Shown piece by piece: positions 41,355-49,595 of a stretch of 64,000 nucleotides of DNA. The notes beneath the pieces were generated by a model, which did not search any database, was not told where the DNA came from, and was given only the letters and a program-made list of their open reading frames with translations. The position numbers and the translations under genes are program-made. Within the stretch, counting starts at the first letter, position 1. Each line of letters starts with the position of its first letter. The DNA comes from Chloroflexota bacterium (GTDB taxonomy: Bacteria > Chloroflexota > Dehalococcoidia > Lucifugimonadales > Lucifugimonadaceae), in contig JABIFF010000016.1 of NCBI GenBank assembly GCA_018650845.1, positions 1 to 64,000 of the forward strand. The letters are read 5' to 3'.

Positions 41355-42130
41355 ACTTCGATCTGCCTATCGACTCGTTCAACCGAGTTGGCGAGTCCGG
41401 TTGCTGGATCGATATCGATTAGCACGGAGTTGAAATTGATGAGTCCGCTTCGTACTGGCTGCATGCGTTGACGTCGACTCGTTAGGAATCGGTTTAGTGA
41501 GCCCTCTACTTCGACGCCAAGAATGGAATCGACAGCTCCGACCATGCCGAGGTCGGTTACAAATCCTGTGCCATCGGGAAGAACTTTGCAGTCGGATGTC
41601 GGCACGTGGGTGTGGGTTCCGACTACGGCTGCAACTCTGCCATCGAGGTGCCATGCGAGGGCGCCCTTTTCTGAGGTGGCTTCAGCGTGGAAATCGACCA
41701 CGATTGGCTTGCCCTGGCCGAATCCGCCAGCGAGTAGGTCGTCGACGATGGCGAACGGCGAATCGAATTCCCCGACCCACACACGTCCAATGAGATTGAT
41801 TACGGCTACAGGGCCTGAATCGTCGGTAGAGCCTCTGCCGGGCGAACCTAGCGGGTAGTTGAGGGGCCTGAGAACAGGGAGGTAAGGATCGTCGAGGTGT
41901 TCGATGAACTCTCGTTTGTCCCAAACGTGGTTGCCGGTGGTGATGACGTCGGCTCCGGCTTCGGTCATTTCGGCTACGGTGTCGACGGTGAGCCCAATGC
42001 CAGCTGCGAGGTTTTCGCCTTGTAGAGTGACGAAATCGATGTCGAGTTCGGCTCTCAGATCCCGGAGCAGTTTGGTAACGGCTTTTCTTCCGCCGCTTCC
42101 GACTACATCGCCGATCATCAATACACGCAT
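41351..42130 (-). CDS. ymdB: YmdB-family metallophosphoesterase (2',3'-cyclic nucleotide phosphodiesterase)
   Basis: 259 aa, TIGR00282 type. Calcineurin-like metal motifs: GDVVGSGG (first Asp at 8), the Glu-Asn of GENLAAG, TGNHVWDK, DFHAEATSEK and GTHTHVPTSD. In Bacillus YmdB hydrolyses 2',3'-cyclic nucleotides and affects biofilm/motility switching; it is encoded next to the RNase Y gene. The same neighbourhood is found here, with rny upstream across a terminator and a PHP gene downstream overlapping by 4 bp. Confidence 0.93.
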   Translation of the reverse strand: MRVLMIGDVVGSGGRKAVTKLLRDLRAELDIDFVTLQGENLAAGIGLTVDTVAEMTEAGADVITTGNHVWDKREFIEHLDDPYLPVLRPLNYPLGSPGRGSTDDSGPVAVINLIGRVWVGEFDSPFAIVDDLLAGGFGQGKPIVVDFHAEATSEKGALAWHLDGRVAAVVGTHTHVPTSDCKVLPDGTGFVTDLGMVGAVDSILGVEVEGSLNRFLTSRRQRMQPVRSGLINFNSVLIDIDPATGLANSVERVDRQIEV

Positions 42131-42227
42131 AAGGGTCTTTCTAGGTTTGTTGGGAGCGTTGGTTGCTCGAACTCAACAACTTTAACAAGCTTGAGAGGTT
42201 GTTGCTGTTAGGAGTTGGATGCGATCC

Positions 42228-42450
42228 GATTTCCCGAGCGGCAGCCGAAGGATCTGGGGTGGTGGGGTTATGTTGCACTTTCTTGCTGGCGATGGGCGGG
42301 TTTCTCAGGCTGAACGATATGGGCGTTCGGGTGCCATCCTTCGAGAGCCTCAGGATGACATTTGTGTTGTGGGATTTATTGGTTATTGGTTTCGACTGCC
42401 AGTCGCCACGTCACCACGTCCCCACCGAAGGTCTCTCCACGTTGGTCGAG
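42228..42450. repeat. Composite intergenic repeat (copy 2 of a ~225-bp module)
   Basis: Lies in the 467-bp gap between ymdB and rny. It matches the order of blocks at 38870-39095 (CCCGAGCGGCAGCCGAAGGA, GCTGAACGATATGGGCGTTC, CCATCCTTCGAGAGCCTCAG, CGAAGGTCTCTCCACGTTGG). A further family-D-like stretch at 42497-42530 follows. No gene is recognised here. Confidence 0.7.
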
Positions 42451-42541
42451 AAGTCGATTGTGGGCTGTTGGGAGTTGTTGGCGTATGTCACGTTCTGGGT
42501 CCCTCCACTTCGCTTTGCTACGGTCGGGATGACGGTTAACG

Positions 42542-42571
42542 AAACAGACCCGGCAACTGCCGGGTCTGTTT
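42542..42571 (-). terminator. Rho-independent terminator after rny
   Basis: A perfect 13-bp stem AAACAGACCCGGC / GCCGGGTCTGTTT with loop AACT, 27 bp beyond the rny stop when read on the minus strand. The terminal run is short (TTT then C), so termination may be partial. It could also act from the other direction. Confidence 0.75.
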
Positions 42572-42597
42572 GCTTTATTACTTCTACGAAGCCAGCC

Positions 42598-44127
42598 CTA
42601 TTGAGCTACTTCGATTGATCGGGATTCCCTGATTACTACTACTCGGATTTGACCCGGGTAGGCGAGGGTTTCTTCGATCTTCGCAACGATGTCTCGTGCC
42701 AGAGCGGCTGCCGTTACGTCGTCGACGTTTTCAGGATCGACGAGTACTCGAACTTCACGACCTGCCTGAATAGCGTAAACACGTTCAACACCTTCGAATC
42801 CTCGGGCCACTTCTTCAAGTGCTTCGAGTCGTTGGATGTAGTTTTCGACCGTGTCGTGCCTTGCGCCTGGTCGGGCTGCGCTAATGGCATCGGCTGCTGC
42901 TACGAGGAACGATTCGACCGTTGTCATTTCACGGTCATGGTGTTCTCGAATTGCCGTAACTACACGATCTTTCTGACCGTATCGTTTTGCAACGTCAGCA
43001 CCAATTTCTGCGTGAGGTCCATCGACTTCATGCGTCAGGGCCTTACCGATGTCGTGAAGGAATCCCGCGGTTTTCGCAATCTGAGGATCAGCTCCGATTT
43101 GCGATGCGAGAATTCCAGCGGCGAGACCGACTTCAACCGAGTGCTGAAGAACGTTTTCGCCGTAGCTATAGCGGTATTTGAGCCGTCCAATCAGTTTGAC
43201 CAGTTCGGGGTGCAGACCTTTTACGTCGGCATCGAACATTGCTTTTTGTCCGGCTTTGCGAACTGTTTCATCGACTTCAGTGCGTGCCTTTTCGACAGAC
43301 TCTTCGATTCGAGCAGGATGAATCCTGCCGTCTTGAATGAGCTTTTCTAACGCAAGTCGTGCGACTTCACGCCTGATCGGATCGAAACAAGAAATCGTGA
43401 TCGCTTCGGGGACGTCGTCGATTATTAGATCGACACCCGTTGCAGCCTCGATTGCTCTGATATTTCGACCTTCTCGGCCGATTAGGCGTCCCTTCATTTC
43501 GTCGTTTGGCAACGAAATGCTGGTTACTGTCGCTTCTGAAACTACTTCGGCCGCGAGTCGTTGCATGCTTGCAGCGAGAATTACGCGAGCTTTATCGTCA
43601 GCTTCGTCCTGTGCCTCTAGTTCAGCATCCCTATAGCGGCGTGCTAATTCGAACTGGATATCTTCTTCAGCTTGGTCGAGCAGTTCTTGCCTGGCATCGG
43701 CTACTGAAAGGCCCGAAATAGTTTCGAGTCGTTCACCAGCCTGGTGCCTCAAATCTTCAACAGCCGATCGTTCATCGGCGATTTTGTTTTGTTGATTTTT
43801 GAGGCCAGATTCCAGTTCTTTAACCGAATCTGTTCTGCCTTGCAGAGTTTCTTCTCGAGCTTCGAGTCGACTCTGTTGGCGTTGATTTTCTAACTTCTGC
43901 TCGTTGAGCTTTGCTTCTGCGTCGGTACGCACCTGAAGCGCTTGCTCTTTTGCTTCGAGAAGAATCTCCTTGCTTCGAGCGTTCGATCGACGCATCTGTT
44001 GCGCAGATGCCTCTTCGACAGCTCGTTGTGATTTTGCCGATAGGAGGTTGTGAAGTAGGAAGCCAATTACGCTACCAATCACAACCGCAACTAGGGCTAC
44101 TAGGACGGCTATTAGGATGGTGTCCAT
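42598..44127 (-). CDS. rny: Ribonuclease Y
   Basis: 509 aa. N-terminal transmembrane anchor (about 3-27), a long coiled coil (about 35-190), KH domain with GRLIGREGRN at 213-222, and HD domain with GFLHDIGKALTH (H358, D359). This is the full length and order of RNase Y, the membrane-bound endonuclease that starts mRNA decay. ymdB follows after an intergenic repeat region, as in Firmicutes. No clear degradosome partners in the window. Confidence 0.97.
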   Translation of the reverse strand: MDTILIAVLVALVAVVIGSVIGFLLHNLLSAKSQRAVEEASAQQMRRSNARSKEILLEAKEQALQVRTDAEAKLNEQKLENQRQQSRLEAREETLQGRTDSVKELESGLKNQQNKIADERSAVEDLRHQAGERLETISGLSVADARQELLDQAEEDIQFELARRYRDAELEAQDEADDKARVILAASMQRLAAEVVSEATVTSISLPNDEMKGRLIGREGRNIRAIEAATGVDLIIDDVPEAITISCFDPIRREVARLALEKLIQDGRIHPARIEESVEKARTEVDETVRKAGQKAMFDADVKGLHPELVKLIGRLKYRYSYGENVLQHSVEVGLAAGILASQIGADPQIAKTAGFLHDIGKALTHEVDGPHAEIGADVAKRYGQKDRVVTAIREHHDREMTTVESFLVAAADAISAARPGARHDTVENYIQRLEALEEVARGFEGVERVYAIQAGREVRVLVDPENVDDVTAAALARDIVAKIEETLAYPGQIRVVVIRESRSIEVAQ

Positions 44128-44289
44128 CCGTGCCCTCCTGAGCCAGTGAGTATTTTATTTTTCTTAAAGTTTTCTGCGCATTGCGTGGCAAACTGCCTCG
44201 CTGCGCGAGTGAATGGTAAGTTCGCAAGCGGTTTCGTGCAAGGAGTTGAACTGGGAATCCGGTTCAAGGCGGAAGATTATTGGCACAAA

Positions 44290-44320
44290 AAAACGCCGCA
44301 ACCAATGGCTGCGGCGTTTT
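44290..44320 (-). terminator. Rho-independent terminator of the bL25 gene
   Basis: AAAACGCCGCA (44290-44300) pairs with TGCGGCGTTTT (44310-44320) around ACCAATGGC. On the minus strand the stem is followed by a seven-T run (TTTTTTTG), making it a strong terminator for rplY ending at 44359. Confidence 0.88.
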
Positions 44321-44358
44321 CGATTTTCTTATTACTAAGAAGCTGAGAACAGAAGGAT

Positions 44359-45042
44359 TTACTCTTCTTCTCCGTCGGCCGACTCTTCTGAGTCTCCGTC
44401 GGCAGCGTCTTCGCTGTCTTCGCCTTCTTCGCCTTCAGCGGCCGCTTCAGCAGCTGCATCATCATCAGCAGATACACGTGGTGGCTGAATCCAAGCGATT
44501 CGATCTTCTTCTGGTCCGGCAAGCGTAACTCCAGCAGGAAGTTTTACTTCGCCAGCTGTAATTGCGGAGTCGATCTCCATTAGGCCTGAGCAGTCGACAA
44601 CGATTTCGTTTGGAACGTCGAACGGCTTTGCTCGAACAAGAATTTCGAATGAACCCTGAGTAACAACACCAGCACCACCGGCAGTACCAGGAGCGTCTTC
44701 CTGACCGGTTAGTGAAACTGGAACAGGAGTTTCAACTTCCTGTTGAACGTCGACTCGTTGGAAGTCAACGTGCTGCACATCTCCAGAAACAGCGTGTCGT
44801 GCGATTTCTCGAACGATTGTTACGGTGTCTTTTCCACCGGCAACCTTGAGGGTTACTGGAGTGGTTCGTCCTGCTGCACGGAGGACGGAAATAAGTTCTT
44901 TGAGATCGGCTTGAAGCGATTCAGAGTCTTCATTAAGACCGTACATGTGGACGGGAGAGATTCCCTGGCGTCGGAGCGCTCGATTCTTTTTACCGAGGGC
45001 TGTTCGTTGTTCAACTTTGAGTATTATCGCGTCTGTAGCCAT
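44359..45042 (-). CDS. rplY: 50S ribosomal protein bL25 (Ctc type) with long acidic tail
   Basis: 227 aa from ATG 45042, which has GGGAG 9 bp before it; an ATG at 45051 lies too close to that site. N-terminal 5S rRNA-binding domain (EQRTALGKKNRALRRQGISP) and the Ctc C-terminal beta-domain (DFQRVDV...VPVSLTG). About 35 residues of a very acidic, Ala-rich tail end the protein (about 192-227; EGEEGEDSEDAADGDSEES). Some Ctc proteins have acidic tails of similar kind, but the length is on the upper side. A strong terminator follows. Confidence 0.93.
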   Translation of the reverse strand: MATDAIILKVEQRTALGKKNRALRRQGISPVHMYGLNEDSESLQADLKELISVLRAAGRTTPVTLKVAGGKDTVTIVREIARHAVSGDVQHVDFQRVDVQQEVETPVPVSLTGQEDAPGTAGGAGVVTQGSFEILVRAKPFDVPNEIVVDCSGLMEIDSAITAGEVKLPAGVTLAGPEEDRIAWIQPPRVSADDDAAAEAAAEGEEGEDSEDAADGDSEESADGEEE

Positions 45043-45383
45043 TGCGATCATCTCCCATTTTCTGGATTGGGGACCGAAAACCGGTCTTACCGATAGTGAA
45101 ATTAGTATTTGCGAGCGCTACTAAGGTTAGATTCCTCGTGCGCACAGCTATTAACAGTACCACTAAGTACGAGATTCGCACTGATTATTTGATACTGCGC
45201 TCGAGTGCTGGCAAGAGCTTATTTGAAATGTCTACTCACGAGGTCAGGAAACGCTTCCCGGTGGTATGATTACGAAGTACGAACGTTCAATTTGAATTGA
45301 ACTTGTCTCGGATGTGGGTGCATTAGTCGTTAAATGGCTTTTGGTAATCGCTTCGCACTGAATCGACTAGTGGAGATCTGATC
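45043..45383 (+). promoter_or_regulatory. Intergenic region with palindromic operator candidate (45285-45302)
   Basis: The 341-bp divergent space between bL25 and the Rrf2 gene contains a perfect 8-bp-arm palindrome, GTTCAATT-TG-AATTGAAC, at 45285-45302, about 81 bp before the Rrf2 start. A TTGAAC at 45297-45302 could be the -35 box of its promoter. Rrf2 regulators commonly bind AT-rich dyads of this size and control their own gene, so it is a candidate autoregulatory site. No other gene seen in the space. Confidence 0.45.
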
Positions 45384-45827
45384 ATGCTTGTGCCAATGAA
45401 GGTGGACTACGGGGTTAGAACCCTGGTTTATCTCGCGCAGCAAGACGATTCAGAATTCACTTCTACATCCGACATCGCTCGTGCTCAGCACATTCCAGAA
45501 CCCTACCTATTGAGAATCTGCTCAGAACTTCAAAAATCTGGGCTTATAGAATCTCGCCGAGGTCCGCAGGGTGGTCACAAGCTTGCGAAAGCTGCCGTTG
45601 ATATATCGGTACGTGACGTTGTGAATTCGGTCGACTATTCCTTAGCTCCCATCGACTGCGTCGAAGAGCCAGATGGCTGTAGGCTCTCTGGGGCTTGTTC
45701 GCAGCGCGAGCTCTGGAGTGATGTCGAGGTGATGCTGCTAGAGCACTTGAGCAAAGTAAGAATCAGTGAATTGATGAACCAGCAGATGTCTATGGCATCG
45801 TCTGCGCCAGTCAAAACAAGCTTCTAG
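45384..45827 (+). CDS. Rrf2 family regulator with Fe-S ligand cysteines (IscR/NsrR-like)
   Basis: 147 aa, ATG with TGGAGA 9 bp upstream. The winged helix is at the N-terminus (YGVRTLVYLAQQ, ILARAQHIPEPYLLRICSELQKSGLIES with R59-G-P-Q-G-G wing). Three cysteines, C92, C99 and C105 (DCVEEPDGCRLSGAC), lie where IscR and NsrR hold a [2Fe-2S] cluster, with spacing 6 and 5 instead of 5 and 5. It therefore senses Fe-S or redox/NO state rather than cysteine as CymR does. The downstream genes are an E1-like enzyme and cysteine synthase, which fits control of sulfur or Fe-S supply. Confidence 0.9.
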   Translation: MLVPMKVDYGVRTLVYLAQQDDSEFTSTSDIARAQHIPEPYLLRICSELQKSGLIESRRGPQGGHKLAKAAVDISVRDVVNSVDYSLAPIDCVEEPDGCRLSGACSQRELWSDVEVMLLEHLSKVRISELMNQQMSMASSAPVKTSF

Positions 45828-46072
45828 TTAGAAATCCAATTACGGGTTGCATCTAGAACGTTAGAACTGAATCTAATTGCACAATTAGCTGCTTGAATCT
45901 GCTGGTTGGCGCGTTTCGTTTTCAAGAAACTGATAAGTAAATGGCGATATACGTCGATCTGCGGAGTAGAATTCATAGGTATTGCCCCGTTTGAACTCGG
46001 TTTGCGCAAAGAAATAGCGTTTTATCGGTCTATTTATCGGGACAAGAATAAGTAAGAGGAAATTTTAGGGAC

Positions 46073-46930
46073 ATGGCAGAGACCAACGGCTTTACGCCAC
46101 TCACGCCCGGACAGGTACAGCGATACAGCCGTCACCTGATCATGGACGGCGTTGGCAGCGTAGGCCAGCGAAAATTGATCGATTCGAAGGTGCTAATCGT
46201 CGGTGCTGGTGGACTTGGTTCACCGGTAGCGTTGTATCTCGCACTTGCTGGAATCGGAACACTCGGTATTGTCGATTTCGACACCGTTGACGTTTCAAAC
46301 CTTCAGCGACAGATTCTGCACACTGATGCAGACGTTGGACGCCCAAAGGTTGTTTCGGCTAAAGAAACAATTAACGCGCACAACCCGGAAACGAACGTAA
46401 TCCTCCACGAGGAACCGATTAATTCCGACAACGCGATGGACATCATCCCCAACTACGACATCATCGTGAACGGGGCGGATAACTTCGCAACTCGATATCT
46501 TGTAAACGACGCAGCTTTCCTTTCTGGTAAGCCGCTTGTCGATGGCGCCATTTTGGTGTTCGATGGACAGGCGACTACTTATCAGCCGGGTAGTGGTTGC
46601 TACCGCTGCATGTTCCCAGATCCACCACCTCCGGGTGAAGTTCCGAACTGTTCAGAAGCTGGCGTAATCGGCGCACTTCCAGGACTTGTCGGTTCGATTC
46701 AGGCGTTGGAAGTCATCAAGCTCGCAATGGGCGTTGGTGAAACGCTCAAGAGCCGAATGCTTTTGATCGATGCATTGACGATGGATTTCCGTGAGATAAA
46801 GATTCGCCAGAATCCTGATTGCAAACTTTGCGGAGAGAATCCGTCGGTAACAGAATTGATCGATTACGAGATTTTCTGCGGCATTCTCCCTCCTGTTTCA
46901 GCAGAAGAGCAGATGGTGTCGGCCGATTAA
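46073..46930 (+). CDS. moeB: MoeB/ThiF-family adenylyltransferase (E1-like)
   Basis: 285 aa. ATP-binding GAGGLGSP at 44-51, the D-x-D/N-x-Q core (VDVSNLQRQILH), a zinc site made of C176-x2-C179 and C250-x2-C253, and the Cys193 region (PNCSEAGV). The C-terminal CGENPSVTELIDYEIFCG is the MoeB/MOCS3 pattern. It adenylates the C-terminus of a ubiquitin-like sulfur carrier (MoaD, ThiS or CysO). No rhodanese domain is present. Its location just before a cysteine synthase on the same strand recalls the CysO/Mec system in which a protein-bound thiocarboxylate supplies sulfur, but no carrier gene is seen. Confidence 0.88.
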   Translation: MAETNGFTPLTPGQVQRYSRHLIMDGVGSVGQRKLIDSKVLIVGAGGLGSPVALYLALAGIGTLGIVDFDTVDVSNLQRQILHTDADVGRPKVVSAKETINAHNPETNVILHEEPINSDNAMDIIPNYDIIVNGADNFATRYLVNDAAFLSGKPLVDGAILVFDGQATTYQPGSGCYRCMFPDPPPPGEVPNCSEAGVIGALPGLVGSIQALEVIKLAMGVGETLKSRMLLIDALTMDFREIKIRQNPDCKLCGENPSVTELIDYEIFCGILPPVSAEEQMVSAD

Positions 46931-47034
46931 TCGGCTGGCGCTTCGCCATCGGTAACACGGTGGCGAAGCGCAAGTAATCAACTCGCTAGCTGAACGCAAT
47001 ACCCTGAAATAAAACATTCACGAAAGATATTTTC

Positions 47035-48012
47035 TTGGCCTCAACTCTTGTCGCGCCGTTAACGGCGGTTAAATCAGACGCACTACACGCCATTGGTAAT
47101 ACGCCGTTGGTGGATGTGTCGATCCTGAGTCCTGATCCCAAGATCAAAATCTACGGCAAGCTGGAATCAGTGAACCCAACCGGTTCGGTCAAAGACCGTG
47201 CAGCTCGATCGCTGATTCAGACTGCCGAGAGTGAAGGCAAGATCAAGCCCGGCGATACGATTCTCGAAGCCACTTCTGGCAACACGGGTCTAGGCCTAGC
47301 GATGATCGGACGGATCAAGGGCTACACCGTAAAAGTTGTGATGCCTGCGAGCGTTCCGCCAGAACGTGTGAACTTACTTCAGGCGTTTGGTGCCGAAGTA
47401 ATTCTTTCGCACAAGGACAAAGGCACAAACGAATCGATTATCGTCGCCAAGCAGTTGGCTTCCGAAAATCCTTCGTATTACATGCCTTTTCAGTACGGGA
47501 ACCAGGCGAACCCGAACGCCCACTACACTACGACTGGTCCTGAGATCGCTCGTGACATGCCTGACGTCGACGCATTCGTCGCCGGTCTAGGCACGGGTGG
47601 AACGTTGATGGGCGTGGGTAAGGCTCTTCGAGAGCACAACCCAAAAGTCGAGATCGTTGCAACTGCGCCGCATCCTGATGACAAGGTGCAGGGCCTGCGT
47701 TCTATTGAGCACGGATTCATTCCACCGATTCTCGATCTCGACAAGCTCGACGGTCGAATTCTTGTCGATGGTGAAGAAGCGTTCTACTGGACGCGTCGAT
47801 TGCTTACGGATGCCGGTTACTTCGTAGGAGTTTCCTCGGGAGCTACTTTCGCTACTGCTCGCAAGATTGCGCAGAAGTGGTCGAAAGAAGGCCGTGAAGG
47901 CAAGATCGTTTGCATGTTCGCTGATGGCGGATGGAAGTATCTTTCGACCGGCATTTACGGCGAAGATTTCAAGTTCAAGCAGTCGGAAATCGAAGGCAAG
48001 ACTTGGTGGTAG
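47035..48012 (+). CDS. cysK: Cysteine synthase (O-acetylserine/cystathionine-beta-synthase family)
   Basis: 325 aa from TTG 47035 with GAAAGA 8 bp upstream. PLP-lysine K53 in PTGSVKDR, phosphate-binding TSGNTG (80-85) and the GTGGTLMGVG glycine loop. Makes cysteine from O-acetylserine and sulfide, or from O-phosphoserine and a thiocarboxylate carrier. The presence of an E1-like gene immediately upstream makes the CysM-type reaction worth considering. A near-perfect terminator follows 40 bp downstream. Confidence 0.92.
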   Translation: MASTLVAPLTAVKSDALHAIGNTPLVDVSILSPDPKIKIYGKLESVNPTGSVKDRAARSLIQTAESEGKIKPGDTILEATSGNTGLGLAMIGRIKGYTVKVVMPASVPPERVNLLQAFGAEVILSHKDKGTNESIIVAKQLASENPSYYMPFQYGNQANPNAHYTTTGPEIARDMPDVDAFVAGLGTGGTLMGVGKALREHNPKVEIVATAPHPDDKVQGLRSIEHGFIPPILDLDKLDGRILVDGEEAFYWTRRLLTDAGYFVGVSSGATFATARKIAQKWSKEGREGKIVCMFADGGWKYLSTGIYGEDFKFKQSEIEGKTWW

Positions 48013-48051
48013 GCATTTAGCCACCCCACAGCCTAATTTAGAGTTAGTATC

Positions 48052-48083
48052 ACGACCCCCAACCGAATTCGGTTGGGGGTCGT
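48052..48083 (+). terminator. Rho-independent terminator after cysteine synthase
   Basis: A 32-bp perfect palindrome (arm ACGACCCCCAACCGAA) followed by TTTGTTTG. It ends the E1-like/cysteine-synthase unit. A possible TTG start of the next gene at 48073 falls inside its right arm, so that start is excluded. Confidence 0.92.
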
Positions 48084-48126
48084 TTTGTTTGTGGTGCCAA
48101 TGGCACGTTCCCTTGAGGGCTTAGAT

Positions 48127-49569
48127 TTGTCAGATAGTTCATTGAGTGCGTCGGAAAAATCGGATCTTGTTTTCAAGAATGCTCGTGAGCAGGCTAAGTT
48201 GATCGCCGATGGTGAATTGACGTCCGAAGAACTGGTTCATGCGCACTTGGATCAGATCGAACGAGTGAATCCTTCCGTAAACGCGATGGTGACGATGGTC
48301 GCTGATTCAGCTCTTGATCAGGCGTGCGAAGCCGATATGGCTCGTATGAATGGCGAGGAGATGGGGCCGCTTTACGGACTGCCAATCGCTGTCAAAGATC
48401 TGCAGAACACGAAAGGGATTCTCACTACTCAAGGTTCGCCGATTTACAAGGATTTTGTTCCTTCGAGCGATGCTTTGATTGTCGAGCGGGTGAATAAGGC
48501 CGGTGCGATTGTCATTGGTAAATCGAACACTCCCGAATTTGGCGCAGGATCGCAAACGTTCAACCCTGTGTTTGGTTCAACTAAGAATCCATACGACGTG
48601 TCGAAAACGTGCGGTGGAAGTTCCGGTGGCGCCGGTGTGGCGTTGGCAACTGGGATGACGACTATCGCTACTGGTTCGGACTTGGGTGGTTCGCTTCGGA
48701 ACCCTGCTGCGTGGTCAAACGTTGTTGGTATTCGACCTTCTCCGGGGCGAGTTCCGGCTGTAGGTGGTGATCTCGGCTGGTCGACGCTTTCGACGGACGG
48801 CCCTATGGGGCGAACAGTTGACGACGTTGCGTTGCAACTCAGCGTGATGGCTGGAAACGATGTTAGATCGCCGTTGTCGTTGCGGGAATCGGCGGCTGGG
48901 TATGCGGGCTCGCTCGAACGAGATTTTAAAGACGTGCGAATTGCTTGGAGCAAGGATCTGGGCGGTCGACCTATCGACGCCGAGAATAGTCGAGTTACCG
49001 AGTCCCAGAAGCATGTATTCGAGAATTTGGGGTTGATCGTTGAAGATGACGAACCCGATTTTTCGACCACCGATGAAATTTTTCAGGTTCTGCGGGCGTA
49101 TAGCTTTGCTGTGAAACATGAAGGCCATTTGCGAGATCATCCCGAACTGTTGAAAGAAACGGTTCGCTGGAACGCTGAGCAAGGACTCAAGCAATCGGCT
49201 ATCGACGTTGCACACGCTGAGCAGCTTCGCACCCGATTGTGGGAGCAGCTGATGGTGTTCTTCGACAAGTACGAATTCCTTGCTTTGCCCGTTACATCGG
49301 TGCCGCCGTTCTCGATCGATCTGGAGTACCCGGCCGATATCAACGGCATCGTGCCTGAAACGTATCTCGATTGGATGTGGCCGTGCTACACGATCTCGGT
49401 AACGGGGTTGCCGGCGATGTCGGTTCCTGCTGGATTTACGAAAGATGGATTGCCGGTTGGATTGCAATTAGTGGGGCGACCTCGTGATGAGATGGGGCTG
49501 CTGCAACTGGCGAGTGCGTTTGAGGGCGAGACGAATTTCTACAAACAACGACCGGGTGTGGTTGGGTAG
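48127..49569 (+). CDS. Amidase (amidase signature family)
   Basis: 480 aa from TTG 48127 with GAGGG 7 bp upstream; ATG 48100 is an alternative without a ribosome site. The Ser-cisSer-Lys triad is visible: Lys in PIAVKDLQ and Ser/Ser in GGSSGGAGVALATG...GSDLGGSLRNPA. Hydrolyses amides to acids and ammonia, cytoplasmic. It resembles general amidases and 6-aminohexanoate-like enzymes, not GatA, since no gatB or gatC is linked. An SDR gene follows after 26 bp on the same strand. Confidence 0.9.
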   Translation: MSDSSLSASEKSDLVFKNAREQAKLIADGELTSEELVHAHLDQIERVNPSVNAMVTMVADSALDQACEADMARMNGEEMGPLYGLPIAVKDLQNTKGILTTQGSPIYKDFVPSSDALIVERVNKAGAIVIGKSNTPEFGAGSQTFNPVFGSTKNPYDVSKTCGGSSGGAGVALATGMTTIATGSDLGGSLRNPAAWSNVVGIRPSPGRVPAVGGDLGWSTLSTDGPMGRTVDDVALQLSVMAGNDVRSPLSLRESAAGYAGSLERDFKDVRIAWSKDLGGRPIDAENSRVTESQKHVFENLGLIVEDDEPDFSTTDEIFQVLRAYSFAVKHEGHLRDHPELLKETVRWNAEQGLKQSAIDVAHAEQLRTRLWEQLMVFFDKYEFLALPVTSVPPFSIDLEYPADINGIVPETYLDWMWPCYTISVTGLPAMSVPAGFTKDGLPVGLQLVGRPRDEMGLLQLASAFEGETNFYKQRPGVVG

Positions 49570-49595
49570 TTTTTTGCGAGATAGGGAGTTACGGC

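Noticed and set aside
48073-48126. Longer N-terminus for the amidase (start at 48073)
   Set aside because: That start lies inside the terminator stem of the previous gene; TTG 48127 has a good ribosome site.
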